Assembly: GCA_963784885.1 (NCBI GenBank)
Contig: CAWATA010000004.1
Span: 744,001 to 808,000, forward strand
Direction: 5' to 3'
Length of the DNA stretch: 64,000 nucleotides
Source of the DNA: RHKX01 sp963784885
GTDB lineage: Bacteria > Actinomycetota > Thermoleophilia > Solirubrobacterales > 70-9
Shown here: piece by piece, positions 41,585-49,572 of the stretch
Layout: each line of letters opens with the position of its first letter
How positions within the stretch are numbered: the stretch's first letter is position 1
Notes under the pieces: model-generated
What the model saw: only the letters and a program-made list of their open reading frames with translations
Database searches by the model: none
Told to the model about the DNA's origin: nothing
Made by a program: the position numbers and the translations under genes

Positions 41585-43534
41585 TCAGGATTCCGCCGCG
41601 CCGATGCGGGCGGCGAGCGAGGCCGCGTCCATCACGCCGAGATCGCCGTCGGCGTGGGAGCGGACGGTCGCCCCTCCCGCCTCGAGCTCGCGATCACCGA
41701 CGACCAGCATGTAGGGGACCTTCGCCATCTCGGCGTCGCGGATCTTCCGCCCGACCGACTCGCTGCGACCGTCGACGCGGGCCCGCACACCGAGATCGCC
41801 GAGCCCGGCGAGGATCCGCTCGGCGGCCTCGACGTGGCGGTCGGCGACCGGGAGGATCGCCGCCTGCGTCGGCGCGAGCCAATCGGGGAAGCGGCCTCCG
41901 TAGTGCTCGATCAGGATCCCGGCGAAGCGCTCCATCGACCCGAGCAGGGCGCGGTGGATCATCAGCGGGCGGTGATCCTGGTTGTCGGCGCCCTGGTAGC
42001 TCAGGTCGAAGCGCTCGGGCATGAAGAAGTCGAGCTGGCAGGTGCCGAGCTGCCAGCTCCGGCCGAGGGCGTCGGTGACGTGGAAGTCGATCTTCGGGCC
42101 GTAGAAGGCGCCGTCACCGGGGTTGACGCGGTACTCGCGGCCGATCCGGTCGAGGGCCGAGCGCAGCATCCCCTCGGCCTCCTCCCACTGCTCGTCGCTG
42201 CCGATCGACTTCTCCGGACGGGTCGAGAGCTCGACCTCGACGTCGGTGAAGCCGAACTTCGCGTAGAGCTCGTCGATCGCGTCGACGATCGCGACGACCT
42301 CGTCGGGGGCCTGCTCGCGGGTGCAGTAGACGTGGGCGTCGTCCTGGGTGAATGCGCGGACCCGCAGCAGCCCGTGGAGGACGCCCTCGCGCTCGTAGCG
42401 CGAGACCCGCCCGAACTCGGCCATCCGCAGCGGCAGCTCGCGGTACGAGTGCCGCCCGTTGTCGAAGACGAGGCATGCCCCCGGGCAGTTCATCGGCCGG
42501 ACGGCGAAGCGGCGCGCGTGCTCGTCGCGCGCCCGCTCGGCGGGCTCGGCGAAGAACATGTTCTCGCGGTAGTTGTCGTAGTGGCCGGAGCGGTGCCAGA
42601 GCTCCTCGTCGAGGATCTGCGGGGTGTCGATCCGGACGTAGCCGTGCTTGTCGAGCTGCTTGCGGACCTGCGCCTCGATCAGATCGAGCAGCACGGTCCC
42701 CTGCGGCAGCCAGAACGGCATTCCCGGGGACTCCTCGCGGAACATGAAGAGGTCGAGCTGCGGGCCGAGCTTGCGGTGGTCGCGCGCCTTCGCCTGCTCG
42801 ATCCGCTCGACGTGCTCGGCGAGGTCCTGCTTGCTGAAGAAGGCGGTCCCATAGATCCGGGTCAGCATCTGCCTGGTCTCGTCGCCGCGCCAGTAGGCGC
42901 CGGCCAGCGAGTTCAGCTTCACCGCCTTGATCCGGCCCGTAGAGGGAGCGTGCGGGCCACGGCAGAGGTCGGTGAAGGGCCCGTTGCGGTAGAGCGAGAC
43001 CGTCTCGACGCCCTCGTCGGATACGAGGTCCTCGATCAGCTCGACCTTGTAGGGCTGATCCTCGGCTCGGAACCGCTCGAGCGCCTCCGCGACCGGGATG
43101 TCGGTCCGCTCGAACTGCTCGTCGGCGGCGATGTGGGACGCCATCCGCTCCTCGATCCGCTCGAGGTCGGCCTCGGAGACGCTCGCGCCCTCCGGGAACT
43201 CGAAGTCGTAGTAGAAGCCGCCGTCGATCGGTGGGCCGATCGAGACCCTCGTGCCCGGGTAGAGCTCGCAGACGGCCGTCGCCATCACGTGCGCCGCGTC
43301 GTGGCGGATCAGGTCGAGGGCGCCGTCGCTCTTGGCGGTGACGATCTCGATCTGCTCGCCGTCGCCGAGCGGCGCCGAGAGGTCGCGGGTCTCCTCCCCG
43401 GCCCGGATCGCCAGGGCCGCCTTCGCCAGACCCGGCCCGATCGCGGCCGCGGCGTCGGCGCCGGTCGCACCGGACTCGAGCTCGAGCGGCGATCCATCGG
43501 GCAGGCTCACGGTTATCGATGCCATCGCGGTCAT
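41585..43534 (-). CDS. thrS: Threonyl-tRNA synthetase
   Basis: 649 residues. N-terminal TGS domain (ITVSLPDGSPLELESGATGA), the SAD editing domain with HDAAHVMATAV and YDFEFPEG, the class II core with motif 2 and zinc-site Cys in RPMNCPGACLVFDNGRHSYR, and a C-terminal anticodon-binding domain (LPVADRHVEAAERILAGL...VGRKIRDAEMAKVPYMLVVG). The GA in place of the usual GH after MNCP occurs in other bacterial ThrRS. ATG 43534 follows the preceding stop by one base, with GGAGG twelve bases upstream. First gene of the thrS-infC-rpmI-rplT cluster. Confidence 0.96.
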   Translation of the reverse strand: MTAMASITVSLPDGSPLELESGATGADAAAAIGPGLAKAALAIRAGEETRDLSAPLGDGEQIEIVTAKSDGALDLIRHDAAHVMATAVCELYPGTRVSIGPPIDGGFYYDFEFPEGASVSEADLERIEERMASHIAADEQFERTDIPVAEALERFRAEDQPYKVELIEDLVSDEGVETVSLYRNGPFTDLCRGPHAPSTGRIKAVKLNSLAGAYWRGDETRQMLTRIYGTAFFSKQDLAEHVERIEQAKARDHRKLGPQLDLFMFREESPGMPFWLPQGTVLLDLIEAQVRKQLDKHGYVRIDTPQILDEELWHRSGHYDNYRENMFFAEPAERARDEHARRFAVRPMNCPGACLVFDNGRHSYRELPLRMAEFGRVSRYEREGVLHGLLRVRAFTQDDAHVYCTREQAPDEVVAIVDAIDELYAKFGFTDVEVELSTRPEKSIGSDEQWEEAEGMLRSALDRIGREYRVNPGDGAFYGPKIDFHVTDALGRSWQLGTCQLDFFMPERFDLSYQGADNQDHRPLMIHRALLGSMERFAGILIEHYGGRFPDWLAPTQAAILPVADRHVEAAERILAGLGDLGVRARVDGRSESVGRKIRDAEMAKVPYMLVVGDRELEAGGATVRSHADGDLGVMDAASLAARIGAAES

Positions 43535-43535
43535 G

Positions 43536-45378
43536 CTATTGACCGTCCTCCAGCACCCGCCAGAGCACGACCCGGTTGGAGCTGCCGATCCGCTTGACGT
43601 CGTCGAAGGGCGGCTCCTGATCGCCGCCGACGACGAGCACGCGGGTCACTCCGTCCGGCGCCGAGCCGACTCCGGGCAGCGCGGCGACCTCGGCGCCGGC
43701 GGCACCGCGCAGCTCCCAGCCGTAGAACTCGGCGCCGCGATGGTCGGCGATCGCGCTCGCGGGAGCGAGCAGCAGGGTCGGCTGGCCGCCGAAGCGGTTC
43801 GCGAGCTTGCGGACGCCCGGCGTGTAGTCGTCGATCCCGACCGGGGCGTTGGCGAGCGCGAGCGCGCTCGAGAAGCCGGCCGCGGCGGCGAAGGTCGCGG
43901 CCAGGGCCGCGAAGGCCCGCGGGGCACGGGCGCGGAACGGCGCCGGTGCGAGCGGGTCGAGGACGCCGCGGGCGGCGATCAGCATGACGATGGGCGCCAG
44001 CATCTGCAGCGCCTTGGCGTTCGTGTAGGGGGTGCTGCCGATCCGTGCCGCGAGCCAGATCGCCGCGGCCACCGCGAAGGCGGCGAGCAGCGCCGTCTCC
44101 GAGCGGCGCCAGGTCGCAGTCAGGCCGAGCGCCAGGGCCGCGGCGCCGAGCAGGGCGCCGAGGTAGAACACCGGCGCGGGGATCGCGCCGTCCCCCGGAT
44201 TGACGCGGAAATCGCCGCTCGGCCAGACGCCGAACACCGACGCCGGGTTGATCTGGCCGAACAGGTTTCCGAGGTCGTTGTCGTAGGTGGGCCGCTCGAA
44301 CTTCGGAGCCGGCTTGCCGCCGCCGGAGCCTCCGTCGCCGGGCGCGTCGCCGGCCGGCTGCGCGGTCCGCTCGGTCACCGCGTCGACGCTGGTGCCGAAC
44401 TTCGAGATCCGGTCGAGCTCCGGCGCGGCGAGGACCGCCACCAGCACGACGGCGGCGAGCACCGCCGGGGCCGCCCGGCGGAGAGCCGCACCCGGGTCGG
44501 CCCGGCGCCGCCGGAGCTCGGCGAGCGCCCAGAGCGCGAACGTCGCGGCCGAGCCAGGCGAGCCCGGGCCAGCTGTAGACGTAGAGCGCACCCGCCGCGA
44601 TCACCGCCCCGGGCAGCAGCCGCGGCAGGCCGTCCCCGCCTCGATCCGGGTTCCGGGTCAGATCGCGGAGCCAGAGCGCGAACCCGAGCAGGAATGCGGC
44701 CTCGAACAGCTCCTTGAACGCCCCCTGGGCGAGGTAGCTCGCCGCGAGGTACGCGAGCGCGGTCAGGACCGAGACGATCACCGCGCGCAGCCGGGAGAGC
44801 GAGTCGAGCGCCGCGAGCGCCGCCAGCGCCGCGATCACCGGGACCGCGATCGTCACGCCGGTGAAGGCGATCGTCAGCTCGCCGGTGACCTCGCTCGCGG
44901 CGACCGCGAGCGCGTGCGGGCCGAGCGGGTAGCCGTTCCGGAACAGGCTCGGGCTCAGGCCCTCGGGGTCGGCGAGCCAGCTCGCGGCGAAAAGGTGCTG
45001 AGACATGTCGACGTTGAAGCCGGTGCCGAGGACGCCGAAGTGACCCTCGGCCGCAAACGGGATCGAGACCGCGGCGAGCGCCGCGACCGCGGTCGGCAGC
45101 ATCCGCTCCAACGTCGCGCCGGCGTCGTCGAGCCGGACCAGCGCGAACGCGCCCGCCACCGCGGCGATGACGAGGAGCGCAAGCAGCGCCGTCAGCCCGT
45201 GGCCGGGCAGCCGCACCGCCCACCAGGCGATCACGGCCGCCGCCGCGAGACCGATCACCGGTGCGAGCGGTGAGAGCCGGCGGGCGCCGGCCGCCGCGAG
45301 GATCCCGGCGCCGAGCGCGGTCGCGACTGCGATCAGGCCGATCGCCGTTACGTAGGTCCCGAGCGCGTCGGCCAGCAC
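43536..45378 (-). pseudogene. Large polytopic membrane protein, interrupted by one frameshift
   Basis: The first part (from GTG 45378) is very hydrophobic with about nine helices and a loop GHFGVLGTGFNVDMSQHLFA, resembling GT-C glycosyltransferases or unnamed actinobacterial integral membrane proteins. It reads to YVYSWPGLAWLG at about 44555 and then turns Arg-rich. The +1 frame resumes exactly there with AATFALWALAELRRRRADPG, further helices, the loop FGQINPASVFGVWPSGDFRV, and a soluble C-terminus ending VVLWRVLEDGQ. Skipping one base near 44545-44555 gives a single protein of about 613 residues. Whether the gene is truly broken or the base is an error cannot be told from one sequence. Confidence 0.75.
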
Positions 45379-45403
45379 CGGCTGCCCTGCGAAGGAGGCT
45401 CGG

Positions 45404-45703
45404 TCAGCCCGCCGCCGCGGCGGCCGGGTTGGCCTTCGCCCAGGCGACGATCTCCGCGGTGCCCGCGACGACCTCGCCGTCGTCGAGGACCAGGACCGGG
45501 ACCTCGTCGCCGCCGGTCAGCTCCCGGACCTCCCTGCGGCCGCGCGTGAAGTTGAGCGCCTTCGGCAGCTTCGCCCAGCCGTAGGCCTTGACGACCTCGG
45601 GCTCGTAGCCCGCTTCAACGACCGCCTCGTAGGCGACGCCGCACGGATGCTCGCCGAGGATCGGGTGGTGGGCCTTGTTGTCCCAGCAGACGTAGATGCG
45701 CAT
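45404..45703 (-). CDS. Small thioredoxin-fold (glutaredoxin/GST N-terminal-like) protein
   Basis: 99 residues. It starts MRIYVCWDNKAHHPILGEHP, with cysteines at 6 and 21 rather than a CxxC. The cis-Pro segment VPVLVLDDGEVVAGTAEIVA is typical of glutaredoxin and glutathione S-transferase N-terminal domains. It could act in thiol exchange, but the spaced cysteines make classical glutaredoxin chemistry uncertain. It precedes the frameshifted membrane gene on the same strand by 25 bases. Confidence 0.75.
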   Translation of the reverse strand: MRIYVCWDNKAHHPILGEHPCGVAYEAVVEAGYEPEVVKAYGWAKLPKALNFTRGRREVRELTGGDEVPVLVLDDGEVVAGTAEIVAWAKANPAAAAAG

Positions 45704-45738
45704 CGGCCGCTCAGTCTATGCCGGACGGGGCGCGGCCG

Positions 45739-46899
45739 TCAGCGACTCAGCGACCGCGCGATGACGACGCGCTGGATCTCGTTCGTGCCCTCGTAGATCT
45801 GCGTGATCTTCGCGTCGCGCATCATCCGCTCGAGCGGGTAGTCCTTGACGTAGCCGTAGCCGCCGAGCACCTGGACGCCCTCGACGGTGACGTCCATCGC
45901 CGTGTCGGAGGCGAAGAGCTTCGCCATCGAGCTGTACCGCGCCTTGTCGGGGTCACCGCGGTCGATCTTGGCGCAGGCGGTGTAGAGCAGCTCGCGCGCC
46001 GCGGCCGTCCTCGTCGCCATGTCCGCGAGCTTGAACTGGATTCCCTGGAGCTCGATGATCGGCTTGCCGAACGCGATCCGCTCCTTCGCGTAGGCGACGG
46101 CGTAATCCGTCGCACCCTGGGCGATCCCGACCGCCTGCGCCGCCGCGCCGAGCCGGGTCCGCTCGAGCGTCCCGAGCGCGACCGCGAGCCCGCGGCCGAC
46201 CTCGCCGATCACGTTCGCCTCCGGCACGCGGACGTCCTCGAAGACCGGCGAGCCCGTCGGCGAGCCCTTGATGCCGAGCTTGTGCTCGAGGTTGGCGATC
46301 GAGAAGCCGGGCCGGTCCTTCTCGACGACGAAGGCGGTGATCCGCCGGTTCTCCCGGTCGGTGACCGCGAAGACGACGTAGAAGTCGGCGATCGTCGAGT
46401 TCGTGATCCAGTTCTTGGAGCCGTTGATCACCCACTCGTCGCCGTCCTTGACGGCGGTCGTCCGCATCGAGGCCGGGTCCGACCCGGCCTCGGGCTCCGA
46501 CAGCGCGAAGGCGGGCGACCACTCGCCGCTCGCGCACTTCGGCAGCAGCCGCTCCTTGAGCTCGTCGGAGCCGAAGAGCTGGATCGGCAGCGTCCCGAGC
46601 TCCTGCACCATCAGGATCAGTGCGCTCGACGCGCAGGCCTTGGCGATCTCCTCGACGGCGATCTGCTGCATCAGCGTCCCGGTCCCCGTCCCCCCGTACT
46701 CGGTCGGGAAGGGCAGACCGAGGATGTCGTGGGAGGCGAGCAGCTCGCGGATGTCCCAGGGGTACTCCCCCTTCTCGTCGATCTCGGCTGCCCGGGGAGC
46801 GATCTGCTCCCGGGCCAATCTGTTGACGAGCTCGCGGAAGTCGCGCAGCTCTTCGGGGACCTCGTAGACGCCGGCTCCGGCTGAAAGTGTCTCGCTCAT
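45739..46899 (-). CDS. Acyl-CoA dehydrogenase
   Basis: 386 residues, FAD flavoprotein of fatty-acid or branched-chain acyl-CoA oxidation. The sequence shows the family signatures FALSEPEAGSDPASM (flavin/substrate region), KNWITNSTIADFYVVFAV, the C-terminal QVLGGYGYVKDYPLERMMRD and AKITQIYEGTNEIQRVVIAR with the catalytic Glu of YEGTNEIQR. Substrate chain length cannot be inferred. ATG 46899 has no Shine-Dalgarno but a TATGCT box six bases upstream. Intact despite the frameshifted neighbours. Confidence 0.95.
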   Translation of the reverse strand: MSETLSAGAGVYEVPEELRDFRELVNRLAREQIAPRAAEIDEKGEYPWDIRELLASHDILGLPFPTEYGGTGTGTLMQQIAVEEIAKACASSALILMVQELGTLPIQLFGSDELKERLLPKCASGEWSPAFALSEPEAGSDPASMRTTAVKDGDEWVINGSKNWITNSTIADFYVVFAVTDRENRRITAFVVEKDRPGFSIANLEHKLGIKGSPTGSPVFEDVRVPEANVIGEVGRGLAVALGTLERTRLGAAAQAVGIAQGATDYAVAYAKERIAFGKPIIELQGIQFKLADMATRTAAARELLYTACAKIDRGDPDKARYSSMAKLFASDTAMDVTVEGVQVLGGYGYVKDYPLERMMRDAKITQIYEGTNEIQRVVIARSLSR

Positions 46900-46905
46900 G
46901 GCCTG

Positions 46906-46911
46906 AGCATA
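46906..46911 (-). promoter_or_regulatory. Putative -10 box of the acyl-CoA dehydrogenase gene
   Basis: TATGCT on the minus strand, six bases before the ATG, giving a leaderless mRNA if used. Confidence 0.5.
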
Positions 46912-47011
46912 TTCGGGCGATTCGGCCCACACCGTGCTCACGTGGGCGCGGACCCGGTGACCCGCGGGCGTAGAGTCTGTGCCGATCCGGAACACCGAAA
47001 GGCGGCCAGAA

Positions 47012-47692
47012 ATGCGAATCCGAGAACTCTTCGACCGCGTCGGCCGTGGGAACACCGCCGGCGCAGGCGGCCACGGCGATGTGCCCTCCGGAGGTGGCGA
47101 CGAGCCGTTCCCCGGTTACGACCGGACCGACGAGAAGGAGCTGATCCAGCAGTTCCACAACCACTCGCAGGCCGAGCTCGAGGCGATCGAGGACTACGAG
47201 CGCGCCCACGGAAACCGCACCCGGGTCCTCAACAAGCTCCACTACATGCGCCAGCCCGAACCGCTTCCCGGCTACGACGACCTCGGCGTCGAGGAGATCG
47301 CGGCGGCTCTCGAGGACGCGGACCTGGTGACGATCAAACACGTCCGCGCCTACGAGCGGAAGTTCCACAATCGCCCGAACGTCCAGGAAGCGGTCGAGGC
47401 GGTCCGCCGTAAGCGCGAGGCCGACGTGCCGGGCGGCGCCGGCTACCACGCGACGAGCTACGGCCCGTCGGCATCGCGAGGAACGCTCGCAGGTGCCCGG
47501 TCCGGGCAAGCTCGCCGCCAACAAGGCCGTGGTCGCGGCGTACTACGCCGACGTGATCAGCGCCCACGACCCATCTGCCGTCGACCGGCTGCTGAGCGAG
47601 GACTTCACCTACAACGGCGAGGCTCGCGGCCGCACGGGCCAGCGCGCGGCCGTGGCCGAGCTCCTCGCGGCCTTCCCCGACCTCGAGGTTGA
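47012..47692 (+). CDS. Repeat protein of unknown function; 3' end doubtful
   Basis: The reliable part is about residues 1-158 from ATG 47012 (MRIRELFDRVGRGNTAGAGG). After a Gly-rich stretch come two tandem copies of a ~53-residue unit: PFPGYDRTDEKELIQQFHNH...DYERAHGNRTRVLNKL and PLPGYDDLGVEEIAAALEDA...AYERKFHNRPNVQEAV. The unit is helical with a Pro-Gly-Tyr-Asp lead and an Asn-Arg end. After about 47490 the frame becomes Arg/Pro rich while the SnoaL gene runs in the +1 frame, so the stop at 47692 is probably not the real end. Either a stop is missing or the two form one protein. Confidence 0.6.
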   Translation: MRIRELFDRVGRGNTAGAGGHGDVPSGGGDEPFPGYDRTDEKELIQQFHNHSQAELEAIEDYERAHGNRTRVLNKLHYMRQPEPLPGYDDLGVEEIAAALEDADLVTIKHVRAYERKFHNRPNVQEAVEAVRRKREADVPGGAGYHATSYGPSASRGTLAGARSGQARRQQGRGRGVLRRRDQRPRPICRRPAAERGLHLQRRGSRPHGPARGRGRAPRGLPRPRG

Positions 47693-47903
47693 GACGGAGC
47701 TGATCCTCGCGGAGGGCGACCTCGTCTCGGCTCATCAGCGCTGGACCGGGACGCACGAGGGGAACGCCGTCGGGGTCGCGCCCACCGGCCGACGAATCGA
47801 GATCACGTCGACCGTCGTCCTGCGGGTGCACGACGGCTTGATCACCGAGGCCTGGGACGAGCTCGAGCTCGCGGGCCTCGTTTCGCAGCTCGGCCGCGAC
47901 TGA
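47493..47903 (+). CDS. SnoaL-like (NTF2-fold) protein
   Basis: 136 residues. The cone-shaped NTF2 fold of SnoaL-type polyketide cyclases and ester cyclases is suggested by VAAYYADVISAHDPSAVDRL, FTYNGEARGRTGQRAAVAEL, AAFPDLEVETELILAEGDLV and the C-terminal IEITSTVVLRVHDGLITEAW. GTG 47493 is the start used; the same frame stays open upstream to join the previous gene's 3' part. Catalytic role and substrate are unknown. Confidence 0.8.
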   Translation: MPGPGKLAANKAVVAAYYADVISAHDPSAVDRLLSEDFTYNGEARGRTGQRAAVAELLAAFPDLEVETELILAEGDLVSAHQRWTGTHEGNAVGVAPTGRRIEITSTVVLRVHDGLITEAWDELELAGLVSQLGRD

Positions 47904-47999
47904 GCTCTGCGCCGCCTCGCGGATCGGCCGGCACACACCGTCCGGCGGTCGTCCGGCGCTCGCCGGCTGAAAGGTGCGACCGTGCCGGCTCGCTGCGGA

Positions 48000-48005
48000 T
48001 ATGCT
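48000..48005 (+). promoter_or_regulatory. Putative -10 box of the secreted protein gene at 48070
   Basis: TATGCT, about 65 bases before the start. The gene also has GAGGGAGAG as Shine-Dalgarno just before the ATG, so this one is leadered. The 166-base gap otherwise shows nothing clear. Confidence 0.4.
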
Positions 48006-48069
48006 CTCGCGAAGGGCTGGGAGTCGGGCTTCGTCACTTCCGCCTGCCATCGAATTGAGGGAGAGATAA

Positions 48070-48501
48070 ATGCGTCGTCGAACCATCGCCGCCGTCCTGA
48101 TCGCCGGGTTGCTGGCGACTTCGACCGCGGCGGCAGCAGGCGGTAAGAAAGTCAAAGAGTCGGGCTCCGTGAAAGGAGACTCCGGCGCCGAGGTTCACCT
48201 CGTGGTGATCAAGTCCGGCGGGGATCCGAAGAGCGTCAAGAACGTGACGTTCAAGAACCTGCGGACGAACTGCAGCGACGGCACGACGCGAATCAAGCTG
48301 AAGCTCTACGGCGCGGCGAAGGTCGGCGAGAATCGCAAGTTCGCCAGCTCCTACGAAATCGGCAAGAGCAAGATCAAGCTCGAGGGGAAGGTCAAGCGCG
48401 ACGGCTCCCGCGTCCACGGATCGATCAGGGGCAAGACCATCAAGGTCAGTGGCGTCGGTCGCTGCGACGTGCCGAGCGTCGAGTTCACGACGAAGCGCTG
48501 A
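48070..48501 (+). CDS. Small secreted protein
   Basis: 143 residues. Signal peptide MRRRTIAAVLIAGLLATSTA with cleavage near AAA-GG. The mature part is basic and beta-rich: KVKESGSVKGDSGAEVHLVV, VTFKNLRTNCSDGTTRIKLK, KIKLEGKVKRDGSRVHGSIR, with two cysteines that could form a disulfide. It resembles the secreted protein encoded on the other side of the tRNA (NLRTNCSDG compared with KYDLRCKP). Function unknown; such single-domain exported proteins are frequent in Solirubrobacterales. A terminator follows directly. Confidence 0.75.
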   Translation: MRRRTIAAVLIAGLLATSTAAAAGGKKVKESGSVKGDSGAEVHLVVIKSGGDPKSVKNVTFKNLRTNCSDGTTRIKLKLYGAAKVGENRKFASSYEIGKSKIKLEGKVKRDGSRVHGSIRGKTIKVSGVGRCDVPSVEFTTKR

Positions 48502-48520
48502 CGCGTTCCCGTCGGCGTCC

Positions 48521-48558
48521 CGAACGAAACGAGGCCCGCGAGGGCCTCTTTTCGTTCG
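48521..48558. terminator. Strong bidirectional terminator between the secreted-protein gene and tRNA-Val
   Basis: GAGGCCC-GCGA-GGGCCTC followed by TTTTCG. The pairing extends outward to a 17-bp stem with one mismatch, so it has A- and T-rich flanks on both strands. It begins 20 bases after the stop at 48501 and lies just past the 3' end of the minus-strand tRNA. Confidence 0.85.
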
Positions 48559-48567
48559 CCGGGGCGA

Positions 48568-48640
48568 TGGGCGTTACTGGGCTCGAACCAGTGACCTCCA
48601 GCTTGTCGAGCTGGCGCTCTCCCAACTGAGCTAAACGCCC
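48568..48640 (-). tRNA. tRNA-Val, anticodon GAC
   Basis: 73 nt. Acceptor stem GGGCGTT/AACGCCC, D-arm GCTC-AGTTGGGA-GAGC, anticodon stem CCAGC/GCTGG with loop TCGACAA, T-arm ACTGG-TTCGAGC-CCAGT, discriminator A. The 3' CCA is not encoded. All stems pair fully. The loop reads T32 C33 G34 A35 C36 A37 A38: the base before the anticodon is C where U33 is nearly invariant. The GAC anticodon decodes GUC and GUU. Confidence 0.93.
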
Positions 48641-48735
48641 GGGGTCCGGCAATCTAGCAACGGGCGGCGGGCCGGTCGTCCCGGCGCCCGCTGAGCCGGC
48701 CCGCCCGGACGGGCGGGCTGCCGGACGGCCGACGC

Positions 48736-49308
48736 TCAGCCGAGACCGGTCGAGAACGAGCCGTGCAGCTTCTGGAACGGGTTCTTCCGCAGCGGGTCGC
48801 CGCAGACGGCGGGCCCGGTGATCCCGGGCACCGTGTTGCTGAAGGCGCCCATCGCCAGGTAGCCGACCAGCTTCTTCGGCTTGCCCTTCTTCGAGGTGGA
48901 GAAGTACCCCTCCGCGTCTCCGGCGTGCTTGAAGTAGCCGTCGGAGAACTTGTCGTCGTCGTCCGCCTGCCCGCTGAACGCGTATCCGTACTTGCCCTTC
49001 CGCTTCTCGATCTTCATCGACGGGAAGGAGAAGTTGACCTCGACCACCTTCTCGACCGTGGAGCCGAGCACCGGCTTGCAGCGGAGGTCGTACTTGGTGG
49101 CCTTGAGGCTCTTGACCCGCTGCGGCTTGCCCTTCTTGGTCTTCTGCAGGACGATGGTCAGCTTCGCGTTCTTGTCGCCGTAGATGCCCGTCTTCAGGCG
49201 CTGCGTCTTCGCCGCCGCCGGTCCGGCCAGGGCGAGCAGGGCCACGCCGACCGCCACCAGCAGGGCCGCCAGGGCGGCGCTCGATCGTACGGTTCCCAAC
49301 ACGGGCAT
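48736..49308 (-). CDS. Secreted protein of unknown function
   Basis: 190 residues. Signal peptide SSAALAALLVAVGVALLALA with cleavage after GPAAA. Mature part: KTQRLKTGIYGDKNAKLTIV, LKATKYDLRCKPVLGSTVEK, MKIEKRKGKYGYAFSGQADD, YFSTSKKGKPKKLVGYLAMG, with two cysteines and many Lys/Gly turns typical of a beta sandwich. ATG 49308 has GAGGAGAGGGAG six bases upstream. Similar in texture to the product of 48070-48501, so the two may be distant paralogues. Confidence 0.78.
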   Translation of the reverse strand: MPVLGTVRSSAALAALLVAVGVALLALAGPAAAKTQRLKTGIYGDKNAKLTIVLQKTKKGKPQRVKSLKATKYDLRCKPVLGSTVEKVVEVNFSFPSMKIEKRKGKYGYAFSGQADDDDKFSDGYFKHAGDAEGYFSTSKKGKPKKLVGYLAMGAFSNTVPGITGPAVCGDPLRKNPFQKLHGSFSTGLG

Positions 49309-49507
49309 CGACAACTCCCTCTCCTCGGTCTGATTCAGCGGCGCCGGCCCGAATTCGGGATCCGCCCGGCCCAGCAACGAGCGCGGAACATAGCAAGACA
49401 GATGTTGCGTGTTGCCGGTTCCCGTCGGGAGGCGCCGAAGCCTGATCCGTCCCGGAGATCCGGCGACGGCGTCGCCGGCGCCCACTCCGGAACCGGCCCG
49501 GGAACGA

Positions 49508-49535
49508 GAGAGGGGCGGCTCGCGCCGCCCCTCTC
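49508..49535. terminator. 12-bp perfect hairpin in the 264-base gap
   Basis: GAGAGGGGCGGC and GCCGCCCCTCTC pair around TCGC, 37 bases beyond the stop of the broken secreted gene. No T-run. The remaining gap from 49309 shows no other feature. Confidence 0.6.
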
Positions 49536-49572
49536 CTACCACTTCTGCGGTTCGAAACCGCGGGACTGCTGC

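Noticed and set aside
42470..42500. ThrS motif MNCPGA instead of MNCPGH as a lost active-site residue
   Set aside because: The zinc Cys is present, and the Ala variant occurs in other bacterial ThrRS.
40910..43597. An 895-codon plus-strand open frame opposite infC and thrS
   Set aside because: Shadow of thrS and infC on the other strand; composition is Leu/Val/Asp/Glu repetitive without motifs.
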